A program made the translations under genes and the position numbers. The notes beneath the pieces are model-generated. The model was not told the origin of the DNA and made no database searches. It saw only the letters and a list, made by a program, of their open reading frames with translations. A stretch of DNA of 64,000 nt, taken from assembly GCF_039634785.1 (NCBI RefSeq), contig NZ_JBBIAB010000004.1:310001-374000 (forward strand), in the 5' to 3' direction. Shown here one piece after another: positions 46,666 through 54,851 of the stretch. Numbering within the stretch: the first letter of the stretch is position 1; the number at the start of each line of letters is the position of its first letter. Source of the stretch: Tistrella mobilis (GTDB lineage: Bacteria; Pseudomonadota; Alphaproteobacteria; Tistrellales; Tistrellaceae).

Positions 46666-47626
46666 GGTTCTGAACCCCGGCCTCGCCACCACCGTCCAGG
46701 ATCTGGGCCGGCCCGGCTATTTCCATCTGGGCATCCCCGTCTCGGGCGCGATGGACACCCTCTCGCTCATCGCCGCCAATCTGCTGGTCGGCAACCCGGC
46801 AAATGCGGCCGGGCTGGAGGCGGTGTTCCTGGGCCCGCAGCTCGAATTCCAGCGCGACGCCACGGTCGCCGTCACCGGCGCCGACCTGCCGCCGAAGCTC
46901 GACGGCGAGGCGAAACCCGGCTGGACCGCCTTCAAGGTCAAGGCCGGCCAGGTGCTGAGCTTCGACTATCTGAAGGCCGGCGCCCGCGCCTATGTCGCGG
47001 TCTCGGGCGGCATCGACGTGCCCGAGGCACTGGGCAGCCGCTCGACCTATGCGCTCGGCGCCCTCGGCGGCTTCCAGGGCCGGGCGCTCGCCGCGGGGGA
47101 CCTTCTGCCGCTGGGCGAGGGGCCGGGGGCCGATGAAGGCCGCTCGGTCGCCCCAAGCCTGCGCCGCCTGCCCGGCACGCCGGCCGAAATCCGGGTGCTG
47201 CCCGGCCTCTACTGGCGTCTGATCACCGAAGAGGCCGGCCGCAACTTCTTCGACGACGACTGGAAGGTGGCGCCCGAGGCCGACCGCATCGGCTACCGCT
47301 TCCGCGGCGGCCGGCCGTTCAGCTTCGAGCCGCGCGAGCAGCCCTTCGGCGCCGGCTCCGACCCGTCCAACATCGTCGACGGTTGCTATCAATACGGCTC
47401 GATCCAGGTGCCGGGCGGCTCCGAGCCGATCGTGCTGCATCGCGATGCCGTGTCGGGCGGCGGCTATTTCACCCTGGGTGCGGTGATCTCGGCCGATATG
47501 GACCTGATCGGCCAGTTGCAGCCGCATACCCCCACCCGCTTCGTGAAGGTCGACATGGCGACCGCGCTCACCGCCCGCCGGGATCGCGCCTCGCTGATCG
47601 CCCGCCTGCACGATGCCCTGGTCTGA
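46655..47626 (+). CDS. pxpC: 5-oxoprolinase subunit C (KipA/allophanate hydrolase subunit 2 family)
   Basis: 323 residues: [71 protein letters not shown] and [18 protein letters not shown] are the conserved stretches of the family. It works with PxpB in ATP-dependent opening of 5-oxoproline. It is the last gene of the operon and is followed by a strong hairpin. Confidence 0.92.
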   Translation: [323 protein letters not shown]

Positions 47627-47635
47627 CCGATGACC

Positions 47636-47669
47636 GGTCCTCCGGGCGGGGGAGACCGCCCGGAGGACC
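47636..47669. terminator. 14-bp hairpin after pxpC
   Basis: GGTCCTCCGGGCGG and its exact complement flank a 6-base GGGAGA loop, beginning 10 bases after the pxpC stop. There is no T-tract, but the stem is long and G+C-rich; it probably ends the pxp operon or protects its 3' end. Confidence 0.65.
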
Positions 47670-47770
47670 AGACCACCTGCCTACCCGCCTGAGCAAGAAG
47701 AAGACAGCCGAAAACAAGAACAAACACGAAACAACGTGAACGTTCAAAGACGACATCAGAGGCTCACGTC

Positions 47771-48832
47771 ATGAAAAAGCTCGCGATCGCTCTTCTGGCC
47801 GGCACGCTCTTCACAGGCGCTGCCCAGGCCGCGGACTGGTTTCCCTATCCCGCCGCCGAGGTGACCCCGGCCTTCTCGGCCGACGGCACGTCGAAGGACA
47901 TCGACTATGTGCCGCTCGACAAGGCGTCCAAGCCGTGGAACGTCTGCGTGTCCTTCCCGCACATGAAGGATGCCTACTGGCTGGGCGTCGACTATGGCGT
48001 CACCGAAGAGGCGAAGCGCCTGGGCGTGAAGCTGAACGTGGTCGAGGCCGGCGGCTATACCGAACTGCCCAGGCAGATCAGCCAGATCGAGGATTGCGTC
48101 GCCTCGGGCGCCCAGGCGGTGGTGATCGGCGCAATTTCCTATGACGGGCTCAACAATCTGGTCAAGGAACTGGCGGAAAAGAAGATCCCGGTGATCGACG
48201 TGATCAACGGCATCTCGTCGCCCGAACTGGCCGCCAAATCGCTGGTGTCGTTCTACACCATGGGCAGCGAGACCGGTAAGTATCTGGCCGCCAAGCATCC
48301 GGCCGGCTCCGCCCCGGTCAAGGTCGGCTGGTTCCCGGGGCCCGCGGGCGCCGGCTGGGTGGAAGCCGCGCATAAGGGTTTCATGGACGCGGTCAAGGGC
48401 TCGGCGGTTCAGGTGCTGGAACCGCGTTATGGCGATACCGGCAAGGAAGCCCAGCTGCGTCTGGTGGAAGACGTGCTCCAGGCCACGCCCGACGTCGCCT
48501 ATATCGCCGGCACCGCGGTGACCGCCGAAGCCGCCCAGGGCCTGCTGCGGGAACGCGGCCTCACCGACAAGGTCGGCATCCTCGCCTTCTACATGACCCC
48601 CGGCGTCTATCAGGGCATCAGGCGCGGCTTCATCGAAGCGGCACCGGCCGACAGCATGGTCATTCAGGGCCGCATCGCCGTCGATCAGGCGGTGCGCATC
48701 CTGGAAGGCAAGGACTATGTGAAGCATGTCGGCCCGAAGATCTTCGTGGTCGACCAGAAGAACATCGGCAAGGTGGCGCGCGAAAGCATCCTGCCGCCCG
48801 AGAACTTCTCGCCGGTCTTCTCGGTGAACTGA
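47771..48832 (+). CDS. TorT-like periplasmic substrate-binding protein
   Basis: 353 residues with a Sec signal (MKKLAIALLAGTLFTGAAQA, cleavage before ADW). The mature protein starts DWFPYPAAEV and continues with WNVCVSFPHMKDAYWLGVDYG, the TorT pattern within the periplasmic sugar-binding (Peripla_BP_4) superfamily. Classic TorT works with the TorS kinase in TMAO sensing. Here no torS or tor reductase is present, and the following genes are RbsA/RbsC-like ABC subunits, so this TorT-like protein most likely serves as the importer's receptor. Confidence 0.85.
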   Translation: MKKLAIALLAGTLFTGAAQAADWFPYPAAEVTPAFSADGTSKDIDYVPLDKASKPWNVCVSFPHMKDAYWLGVDYGVTEEAKRLGVKLNVVEAGGYTELPRQISQIEDCVASGAQAVVIGAISYDGLNNLVKELAEKKIPVIDVINGISSPELAAKSLVSFYTMGSETGKYLAAKHPAGSAPVKVGWFPGPAGAGWVEAAHKGFMDAVKGSAVQVLEPRYGDTGKEAQLRLVEDVLQATPDVAYIAGTAVTAEAAQGLLRERGLTDKVGILAFYMTPGVYQGIRRGFIEAAPADSMVIQGRIAVDQAVRILEGKDYVKHVGPKIFVVDQKNIGKVARESILPPENFSPVFSVN

Positions 48833-48934
48833 TACCGGGCCGATCCCGAACCGCTCCACCGGCGGGGTGCCGGATCCGTCCGCACCCTGCCGGTCTGCGC
48901 ACCCCCGCAGTCAACGAGCAGGCAGCCCGAGACC

Positions 48935-50464
48935 ATGGCCCAGACATCAGACACCAGCCCGCCGCCCCTGATCGAAACCCGGGGGCTGACCAAACGCTAT
49001 CCGGGCGTCACGGCGCTGAACGCGGTCGATTTCGACCTCCGGCGCGGCGAGGTCCATGTGCTGTTCGGCGAGAACGGCGCCGGCAAATCCACACTCATCT
49101 CCATGCTCGCCGGCGCCTCGACGCCGAGCGAGGGCGAGATCCGCCTCGACGGCCGGCCGGTCGCCTTCCACTCGGTCGCCGATGCCCGCATGGCCGGGAT
49201 TTCGGCGGTCTTTCAGGAATTCTCCCTGGTCCCGACCCTGTCGGTGGCCGAGAACATCTTCCTCGGCAACGAGTTGAAGACCGGGCCGTTCATCGACCGG
49301 CCGGCCATGCGCCGGGCCGCCGATGCGCTGTTCGCCCGGCTCGATTTCCGCATCGATCCGCGCCGCAGGGTGTCGGATCTCAGCCGTGCCGAACAGCAGA
49401 TGGTCGAGATCGCCAAGGCGCTGCAGGGCAAGGTTTCGCTGCTGATCCTGGACGAGCCCACCGCCTCTCTGACCGATCGCGAGGTCGACCATCTGTTCAA
49501 GGTGGTGACGGCGATGAAGGCCCAGGGCGTCGGCATCATCTACATCTCGCATCGCATCCAGGAATTCGCCCGCATCGCCGACCGGATCACCGTGCTGCGC
49601 GACGGCACGAAGATCGGCACCTATCCGATGCAGGGCACCGACGAGGCGACGCTGGTCGAGCTGATGGCCGGCCGCGCGATCACCGAAATCTACCCCGCCA
49701 TCGCCCATGCCCCCGGGGCGCCGCTGGTGACGATCCGCGGGCTGAAGGCCTGGGGTGTCGACGGCATCGATCTCGACATCCGCCCGGGCGAGGTGCTGGG
49801 GGTGGCGGGGCTGGTCGGCTCGGGCAAATCACGCGCCTTCCGCGCCATGATGGGTCTGCTGCCGGTCGATGCCGGCCGGGTGATCTGGCATGACCGGGAA
49901 GCGGCGCAGGATGTCACGGGCCGCTCCACCCGCGCCATGATGGCCGCGGGCGCGTACTATCTGCCGCCGGATCGCAAGACCGAGGGGCTGCAGCTTGCCT
50001 TCACGGTGCGCGACAACCTGGCTCAGGGGGTGCTGCCCGGTCTGCCCGGCCGGGGTCTGCTGCCCTGGCCGCGCATCCGCAAGACCTGCGAGCAGGTGGC
50101 GGAGCGGGTGGAACTGCCGCCCGCCTATCGCGGCCGGCCGGCCGCCCAGCTCTCGGGCGGCAACCAGCAGAAAACGCTGTTCGGCCGCGGGCTTGGCCGC
50201 GATTACGCGCTCTACGTCTTCGACGAGCCGACGGTCGGCGTCGACATGGGCGCCCGCGCCGCGATCTACCGGCTGATCCGCGATCTGGCCGAGGCCGGCA
50301 AGGCGGTGGTGGTGATCTCGTCGGATCTGCCCGAGGCGATGAACCTCGCCCACCGGCTGGTGGTCTTCTCCCGCGGCCGCATCGCCGCCGAACTCGGCCG
50401 CGAGGACATCTCGGAAGCGGCCGTCCTGGCGCATTTCTTCGCGGAAGAGGAGGAGGTCGCATGA
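48935..50464 (+). CDS. RbsA-type sugar ABC transporter ATP-binding protein
   Basis: 509 residues, two ATPase domains. Domain 1: Walker A GENGAGKST (45-53), signature SRAEQQMVEIAKAL, Walker B LILDEPTASL. Domain 2: GLVGSGKSRAF and LSGGNQQKTLFGRGL, with VFDEPTVGVDMGARAAIY. Unlike the BMP-type ATPase at 3593, the second P-loop keeps GKS. It overlaps the permease gene by ATGA. Confidence 0.92.
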   Translation: MAQTSDTSPPPLIETRGLTKRYPGVTALNAVDFDLRRGEVHVLFGENGAGKSTLISMLAGASTPSEGEIRLDGRPVAFHSVADARMAGISAVFQEFSLVPTLSVAENIFLGNELKTGPFIDRPAMRRAADALFARLDFRIDPRRRVSDLSRAEQQMVEIAKALQGKVSLLILDEPTASLTDREVDHLFKVVTAMKAQGVGIIYISHRIQEFARIADRITVLRDGTKIGTYPMQGTDEATLVELMAGRAITEIYPAIAHAPGAPLVTIRGLKAWGVDGIDLDIRPGEVLGVAGLVGSGKSRAFRAMMGLLPVDAGRVIWHDREAAQDVTGRSTRAMMAAGAYYLPPDRKTEGLQLAFTVRDNLAQGVLPGLPGRGLLPWPRIRKTCEQVAERVELPPAYRGRPAAQLSGGNQQKTLFGRGLGRDYALYVFDEPTVGVDMGARAAIYRLIRDLAEAGKAVVVISSDLPEAMNLAHRLVVFSRGRIAAELGREDISEAAVLAHFFAEEEEVA

Positions 50465-51519
50465 CCGACACGCCCGCACCCGCCACCGGCATGACCAAGG
50501 GACCCGCCCCCATGACCGATACCGCCCGGGGCGCCGCCGCCAACCCGCTGCGCCGCCTGTTCGTCCGTCTGGGTGTCCTGCCCTTCTTCCTGGCCGGGGC
50601 GCTGATCGTGTTCACGATCCTCTCCGACCGCTTTCTCACCGTCGACAATCTGGTCAATGTCGCCCGGCAGTCGGTCTATCTGATGCTGGTCTCTCTGGGC
50701 CAGATGCTGGTGCTGATCACCGGCGGCTTCGACCTGTCGGTGGGGGCCGCGGTCGCGGTCACCTCGGTGGTCTCGGCGCTGGTGATGACGGCGCTGGGTC
50801 AGCTCTTCCCCGATGCCGTCTGGCTGGTGATCGTGGCCGGCGCTGCCGCCGGCTTCTGCGCCGCCATGCTGATCGGCCTGGTCAACGGCATCGGCGTCGC
50901 CGCCTTCGGCGTCTCGCCCTTCATCATGACCCTGGGCGTCAGCTCGGTCGCGGCCGGCATTTCGCTGTTCCTGACCGGCGGCGTGCCGGTTTCCGGCCTG
51001 CCCTTCGAATTCGCCGACCTCTTCGGCTTCGGCCGGCTGTTCGGCGTGCCGGTGCCGGTGCTGGTCGCGGCGGTGGCGGCACTGGCCATGTGGGTGGTGA
51101 TGAGCCGCACCCGCATCGGCATGCATGTCTATGCCATCGGCGGCAACATGAAGGCGGCGCATCTGTCGGCGATCGACACGAAGAAGGTGCTGGTCTTCGC
51201 CTATGTGATCTGCGCGCTGATCGCCTCGCTGACCGGGCTTCTGCTCACCGCCCGGGTGGAAAGCGGCGAGGCCAATCTGGGCGGCACCATCGCGCTGGAG
51301 AGCATCGCCGCCTGCGTCATCGCCGGCGTGTCGCTGCGCGGCGGCATCGGCCGGGTTGAAAACGTCGTGCTCGGCGCCTTCTTCATCGTTCTGGTCCAGA
51401 ACGGCATGAACCTGGCGCAGATCAGTTCCTATATGCAGATGGTGCTGCTCGGCGCCCTGCTGATCCTGGCCGTGGTCTTCGACCAGATCCGCTACCGCAT
51501 GCTGATGGGGCGGGGTTGA
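50461..51519 (+). CDS. RbsC-type sugar ABC transporter permease
   Basis: 352 residues with about ten hydrophobic segments. Family markers: SLGQMLVLITGGFDLSVGAAVAVTSV, VNGIGVAAFGVSPFIMTLG and YAIGGNMKAAHLSAIDTKKVLVFAYV. A polar N-terminal tail of some 35 residues precedes the first helix. It completes the importer with the TorT-like receptor and the tandem ATPase. Confidence 0.92.
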   Translation: MTDTPAPATGMTKGPAPMTDTARGAAANPLRRLFVRLGVLPFFLAGALIVFTILSDRFLTVDNLVNVARQSVYLMLVSLGQMLVLITGGFDLSVGAAVAVTSVVSALVMTALGQLFPDAVWLVIVAGAAAGFCAAMLIGLVNGIGVAAFGVSPFIMTLGVSSVAAGISLFLTGGVPVSGLPFEFADLFGFGRLFGVPVPVLVAAVAALAMWVVMSRTRIGMHVYAIGGNMKAAHLSAIDTKKVLVFAYVICALIASLTGLLLTARVESGEANLGGTIALESIAACVIAGVSLRGGIGRVENVVLGAFFIVLVQNGMNLAQISSYMQMVLLGALLILAVVFDQIRYRMLMGRG

Positions 51520-51529
51520 CCCCCGCCCC
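51507..51529. terminator. 9-bp hairpin spanning the permease stop
   Basis: GGGGCGGGG and CCCCGCCCC pair around a loop that contains the TGA stop codon. It lies between converging genes (permease and glutathione transferase) and could terminate from both sides; no T-tract is present. Confidence 0.5.
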
Positions 51530-51540
51530 CGTCACCGGGA

Positions 51541-52251
51541 TCAGCTGCCGCTGCCGCCTGTAGACGCCGCCGTCTGACCGAAGAGCAGCTTCTTGCCCTC
51601 TTCGGTCACGGTCGGCCGCGACATGTAGGGCTCACCCTTTTCATAGGCGCGGACCGTGGCCGGCCGGGTGCGGATGTCGTCGAACCAGCGGCGCAGATCG
51701 GGGAAATCGTCCAGGGTCTGCTGCTGGCGCTTCCACGGCACCACCCAGGGATAGCTCGCCAGATCGGCGATGGAATAGTCGTCGCCCGCAATATAGCGCC
51801 GGCCCTTCAGCCGCCGGTCGAGCACGCCGTAAAGCCGGTTGGTCTCGTTCACATAGCGTGTGATGGCATAGGGCAGCTTCTCGGGCGCATAGAGCCCGAA
51901 ATGATGGTTCTGCCCGGCCATGGGGCCAAGCCCGCCCACCTGCCAGAACAGCCATTCGGTGACGGTCTTGCGGGCGCGCAGTTCCGTGGGCAGCAGCCGG
52001 CCGGTCTTCTCGGCCAGATAGAGCAGGATCGCGCCCGATTCGAACACGCTGACCGGCGCGCCGCCATCGGCCGGCGCATGATCGACGATCGCCGGCATGC
52101 GGTTGTTGGGCGAGATCGCCAGGAAGTCCGGCTTGAACTGGTCGCCGGCGCTGATGTCGACCGGATGGATCCGATAATCCAGCCCGGTCTCTTCCAGGAA
52201 CATGGTGATCTTGTGGCCGTTGGGGGTCGGCCAGTAATAGACGTCGATCAT
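51541..52251 (-). CDS. glutathione S-transferase, YfcG/nu-class-like
   Basis: 236 residues from the ATG at 52251 (GAGG 8 bases upstream); a GTG at 52263 is possible. Thioredoxin-fold N-terminus: IDVYYWPTPNGHKITMFLEETGLDYRIHPVDIS, NNRMPAIVDH, and ESGAILLYLAEKTGRLLP. The C-terminal helical domain has DDYSIADLASYPWVVPW. It probably acts as a glutathione-dependent disulfide reductase or detoxifier. Arranged in tandem with a paralog 8 bases upstream. Confidence 0.9.
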   Translation of the reverse strand: MIDVYYWPTPNGHKITMFLEETGLDYRIHPVDISAGDQFKPDFLAISPNNRMPAIVDHAPADGGAPVSVFESGAILLYLAEKTGRLLPTELRARKTVTEWLFWQVGGLGPMAGQNHHFGLYAPEKLPYAITRYVNETNRLYGVLDRRLKGRRYIAGDDYSIADLASYPWVVPWKRQQQTLDDFPDLRRWFDDIRTRPATVRAYEKGEPYMSRPTVTEEGKKLLFGQTAASTGGSGS

Positions 52252-52259
52252 GGGCGGCC

Positions 52260-52964
52260 TCACCCGGCTTTGGGATAGTTGGATGGGAAGAGCGCGCGCT
52301 GCGCCTGTTCGTCGATCACGGTCTTAAACTCGTGATCGCTGCCCGCCCTGCGGGCCCGCTCTGCCGCCGGCCGGGCATCGACCGCCTGGAAGAGACGCTT
52401 CAGGTTGGGATAGTCGGCCAGCGGATCGGTCTTGCCCTTCAGCACCCGCTCGGCACGTTCCAGCCAGCCCCAGGCCGAGATGTCGGCGATGGTGTAGCTG
52501 TCGCCCGCGATCCAGTCGCGCCCGTCCAGATGCCGGTCCAGCACCTCGTAATGCCGCTCGGCCTCGCGCCGGTAGCGGTTGCGGGCATAGTCCAGCCCCT
52601 CGGGGGCGGCGTGCTGGAAATGCACCGCCTGGCCCGAGAACGGCCCCAGCCCCGAGGCGATGAACATCAGCCAGGACAGCAGCTCCGGCCGGTCCTGGGG
52701 CGCGCCCAGAAAGCTATTAGCCTTTTCGGCTATATAAATCAGAATCGCAGTCGAATCGAATACGCGCGCCGGCTTGCCGCCGGGCCCGTCGAGATCGACG
52801 ATGGCCGGCACCTTGGCGTTGGGATTGATCGCCAGGAAGGCCGGATCGTGCTGCTCACCCTTGCGGGTATCGACCGGCACCAGCTCGTAGGGCAGACCAG
52901 TTTCCTCCAGCAGCAGCGCCACCTTCGCCGGGTTCGGGGTCGGGTGATAATAGAAGCGGATCAC
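52260..52964 (-). CDS. glutathione S-transferase, second of tandem pair
   Basis: 234 residues from a GTG at 52964, 8 bases after GAGGG; the longer frame upstream overlaps the exporter gene and is rejected. IRFYYHPTPNPAKVALLLEETGLPYELVPVDTRKGEQ and NAKVPAIVDLDG mark the thioredoxin domain; DSYTIADISAWGWLERAERVL marks the helical domain. Close paralog of the next gene, likely arisen by tandem duplication. Confidence 0.88.
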   Translation of the reverse strand: MIRFYYHPTPNPAKVALLLEETGLPYELVPVDTRKGEQHDPAFLAINPNAKVPAIVDLDGPGGKPARVFDSTAILIYIAEKANSFLGAPQDRPELLSWLMFIASGLGPFSGQAVHFQHAAPEGLDYARNRYRREAERHYEVLDRHLDGRDWIAGDSYTIADISAWGWLERAERVLKGKTDPLADYPNLKRLFQAVDARPAAERARRAGSDHEFKTVIDEQAQRALFPSNYPKAG

Positions 52965-53001
52965 GAGGGCTACCCTCTCTGTTTTCGGGGGGGGGAGGAA
53001 C

Positions 53002-53928
53002 TCAGGATCGGGCCGGCCGCCGCACCGGGCGTGCCACCAGCAGCACGCCGGCGACGATCGCCAGGATGGCGAGGGCCTCGGCCGGGGCGGGCAGTTCGCC
53101 CAGCACCGGGATGGCAAGGGTCGAGGCGACCACCGGCACCAGGGCGATGATGCCGGTCGCGGCCGCAGGCCCCAGCAGGCCGACCGCGCGGTTGAAGGTG
53201 ATCACCGCCACCGCGCTCATCAGCACGCCCTGATACAGGCCCTGCACGACGATTTCGCCCGTGGTGGCGGTGCCCAGACTGGACAGGCCGGCCGCCAGAT
53301 AGACCGGCAGGAACAGCAGCGCCGACCAGAAGCAGATCAAGGCCGCCGACTGGATGGGGGTGATCAGGCTGCCGCGGAAGCGCAGGGTATAGACCGCCCA
53401 GAGTGCGGCGGCCCCCAGCAGGGCCAGGATGCCGCCGGGATCGGGCAGGCCGTGGATGGCGGTGCCGATCAGGATCAGGGCCACCTGTCCCGCGACGATG
53501 GCGCCATAGCCTGCCCAGCGCCGCAGGCCGTGGCGTTCCCCCAGGAAGATGGCCCCGAGCACGCCCGCGAACAGCGGCATGGCGGTGGGGGCGATCGAAG
53601 CGGCCTGGGCCGCAGAGGTCAGTTGCAGCCCCGCCGCGACCAGCAGCACGAAGGGCACCCCCCAGAGCAGCGAGAAGACCAGCCCCTCTTTCCACGCCCG
53701 GGCCGGCAGCGGCCGGCCGCGCGGGAACAGGGCCGGCAGCAGCAGCACCGCGCCGATGCCGAAGCGCAGGGCGGTGATGTCCCAGACCTCCAGGCTGTGG
53801 ACCACCGCAAGCCGGGTGACCACGAACCAGCCCGAAAAGATCGAGACCGCAAGCGCCGCCCAGGCGAAGCCCTCGATCCCGCGCCCTTGAGGGGCCGTCT
53901 GCTGCATGGCCATCGCCCATCCATCCAT
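53002..53928 (-). CDS. EamA/DMT-family transporter
   Basis: 308 residues with ten hydrophobic segments and the internal repeat of EamA carriers (AWAALAVSIFSGWFVVTRLAV; GGILALLGAAALWAVYTLRFRG). It probably exports metabolites. The start at 53928 has GGGAA upstream; ATGs at 53913 and 53907 are alternatives. It is divergent from a TetR gene that may control it, and the two glutathione transferases follow on the same strand. Confidence 0.9.
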   Translation of the reverse strand: MDGWAMAMQQTAPQGRGIEGFAWAALAVSIFSGWFVVTRLAVVHSLEVWDITALRFGIGAVLLLPALFPRGRPLPARAWKEGLVFSLLWGVPFVLLVAAGLQLTSAAQAASIAPTAMPLFAGVLGAIFLGERHGLRRWAGYGAIVAGQVALILIGTAIHGLPDPGGILALLGAAALWAVYTLRFRGSLITPIQSAALICFWSALLFLPVYLAAGLSSLGTATTGEIVVQGLYQGVLMSAVAVITFNRAVGLLGPAAATGIIALVPVVASTLAIPVLGELPAPAEALAILAIVAGVLLVARPVRRPARS

Positions 53929-53948
53929 TCTGTTCCCGGAGCGCCGTC

Positions 53949-53976
53949 TTGTGTTTTATGACGCTTGTTTTATAAT
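53949..53976 (+). promoter_or_regulatory. candidate sigma-70 promoter for the TetR gene
   Basis: TTGTGT, a 16-base spacer and TATAAT, about 70 bases before the TetR start. The segment also holds a repeated TTTTAT word, possibly part of the TetR operator shared with the divergent exporter. Confidence 0.5.
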
Positions 53977-54045
53977 GCACGTTAGAAAACGGTTGGCAAG
54001 ATGCCGATCGCATGCACCAGGACGATTGGGGGACGGAGCTTCGCC

Positions 54046-54654
54046 ATGGCGCGCCCGCGGGAATTCGACGAAGAGCAGGTGCTGGATGCCGCCACCCGGT
54101 GCTTCTGGGCGCGGGGCTATGAACTGACCTCGGTCCGCGATCTGGTCCAGCATACCGGGATCACCAGCGCCAGCCTGTACAACGCCTTCGGGGACAAGCG
54201 TGCCCTCTATGGCCGCGCGCTGGATCACTACATCGAAAGCGGGATCGCCGAACGCATCCGGCGCTGTTCGGCCATGGCGCCGCGCGCAGGTCTCGCCGCC
54301 TTTTTCGACGAACCGCTGGAGCGATCGATCTCAGATCCCGATCACAAGGGCTGCATGCTGATCAACGCCTCGCTGGAGGTGGCCCCGCATGATGCCGGCT
54401 TCCGCGAGGTGGTCGCCGAAGCGCTGCGGCGGATCGAGGCCTTCTTTCTGGACCGGATCACCGCCGGTCAGGCCGATGGCAGCGTCACCAGACGCCTGGC
54501 CCCGCAGGATCTGGCCGCCCATCTGCTCGGCACGCTGATGGGGCTGCGCACCCTGTCGCGCGTGCGGCCCGAACCGGCGCTGCTGACCGCGCTGGTGCAG
54601 ACGGCGCTGGCGCTGCTCGACGACCCGGCGACCGCTGAAACCTCTGCCGACTGA
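54046..54654 (+). CDS. TetR/AcrR-family transcriptional regulator
   Basis: 202 residues from the ATG at 54046. The helix-turn-helix region reads EEQVLDAATRCFWARGYELTSVRDLVQHTGITSASLYNAFGDKRALY, the AcuR/YxaF-like subgroup. A C-terminal helical domain (DHKGCMLINASLEVAPHDAGFREVV) follows. Divergent from the DMT exporter and glutathione transferases, which are its likely targets. Confidence 0.9.
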   Translation: MARPREFDEEQVLDAATRCFWARGYELTSVRDLVQHTGITSASLYNAFGDKRALYGRALDHYIESGIAERIRRCSAMAPRAGLAAFFDEPLERSISDPDHKGCMLINASLEVAPHDAGFREVVAEALRRIEAFFLDRITAGQADGSVTRRLAPQDLAAHLLGTLMGLRTLSRVRPEPALLTALVQTALALLDDPATAETSAD

Positions 54655-54812
54655 ACGCTCCCGCAAAGATTGTATTGCCGATCGGTCACATCTCTCTTGT
54701 TTGCGGCAAAGCTTCGCGAATAAGATGAAAGTGCTCGATGCATCGGAAACCTGCCCGTTGGACCGCCCTCACCCTCGATCGCGGCCTGTCTCACCTGCCT
54801 CATCCCGATGTA

Positions 54813-54825
54813 TTGCAAAATGCAA
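54813..54825. promoter_or_regulatory. inverted repeat upstream of the glucanase gene
   Basis: TTGCA-AAA-TGCAA, a perfect dyad 27 bases before the start codon at 54852. Position and symmetry suit a repressor site, regulator unknown. Confidence 0.4.
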
Positions 54826-54851
54826 CATATTTGACAGAAGGGATCGGCAGG

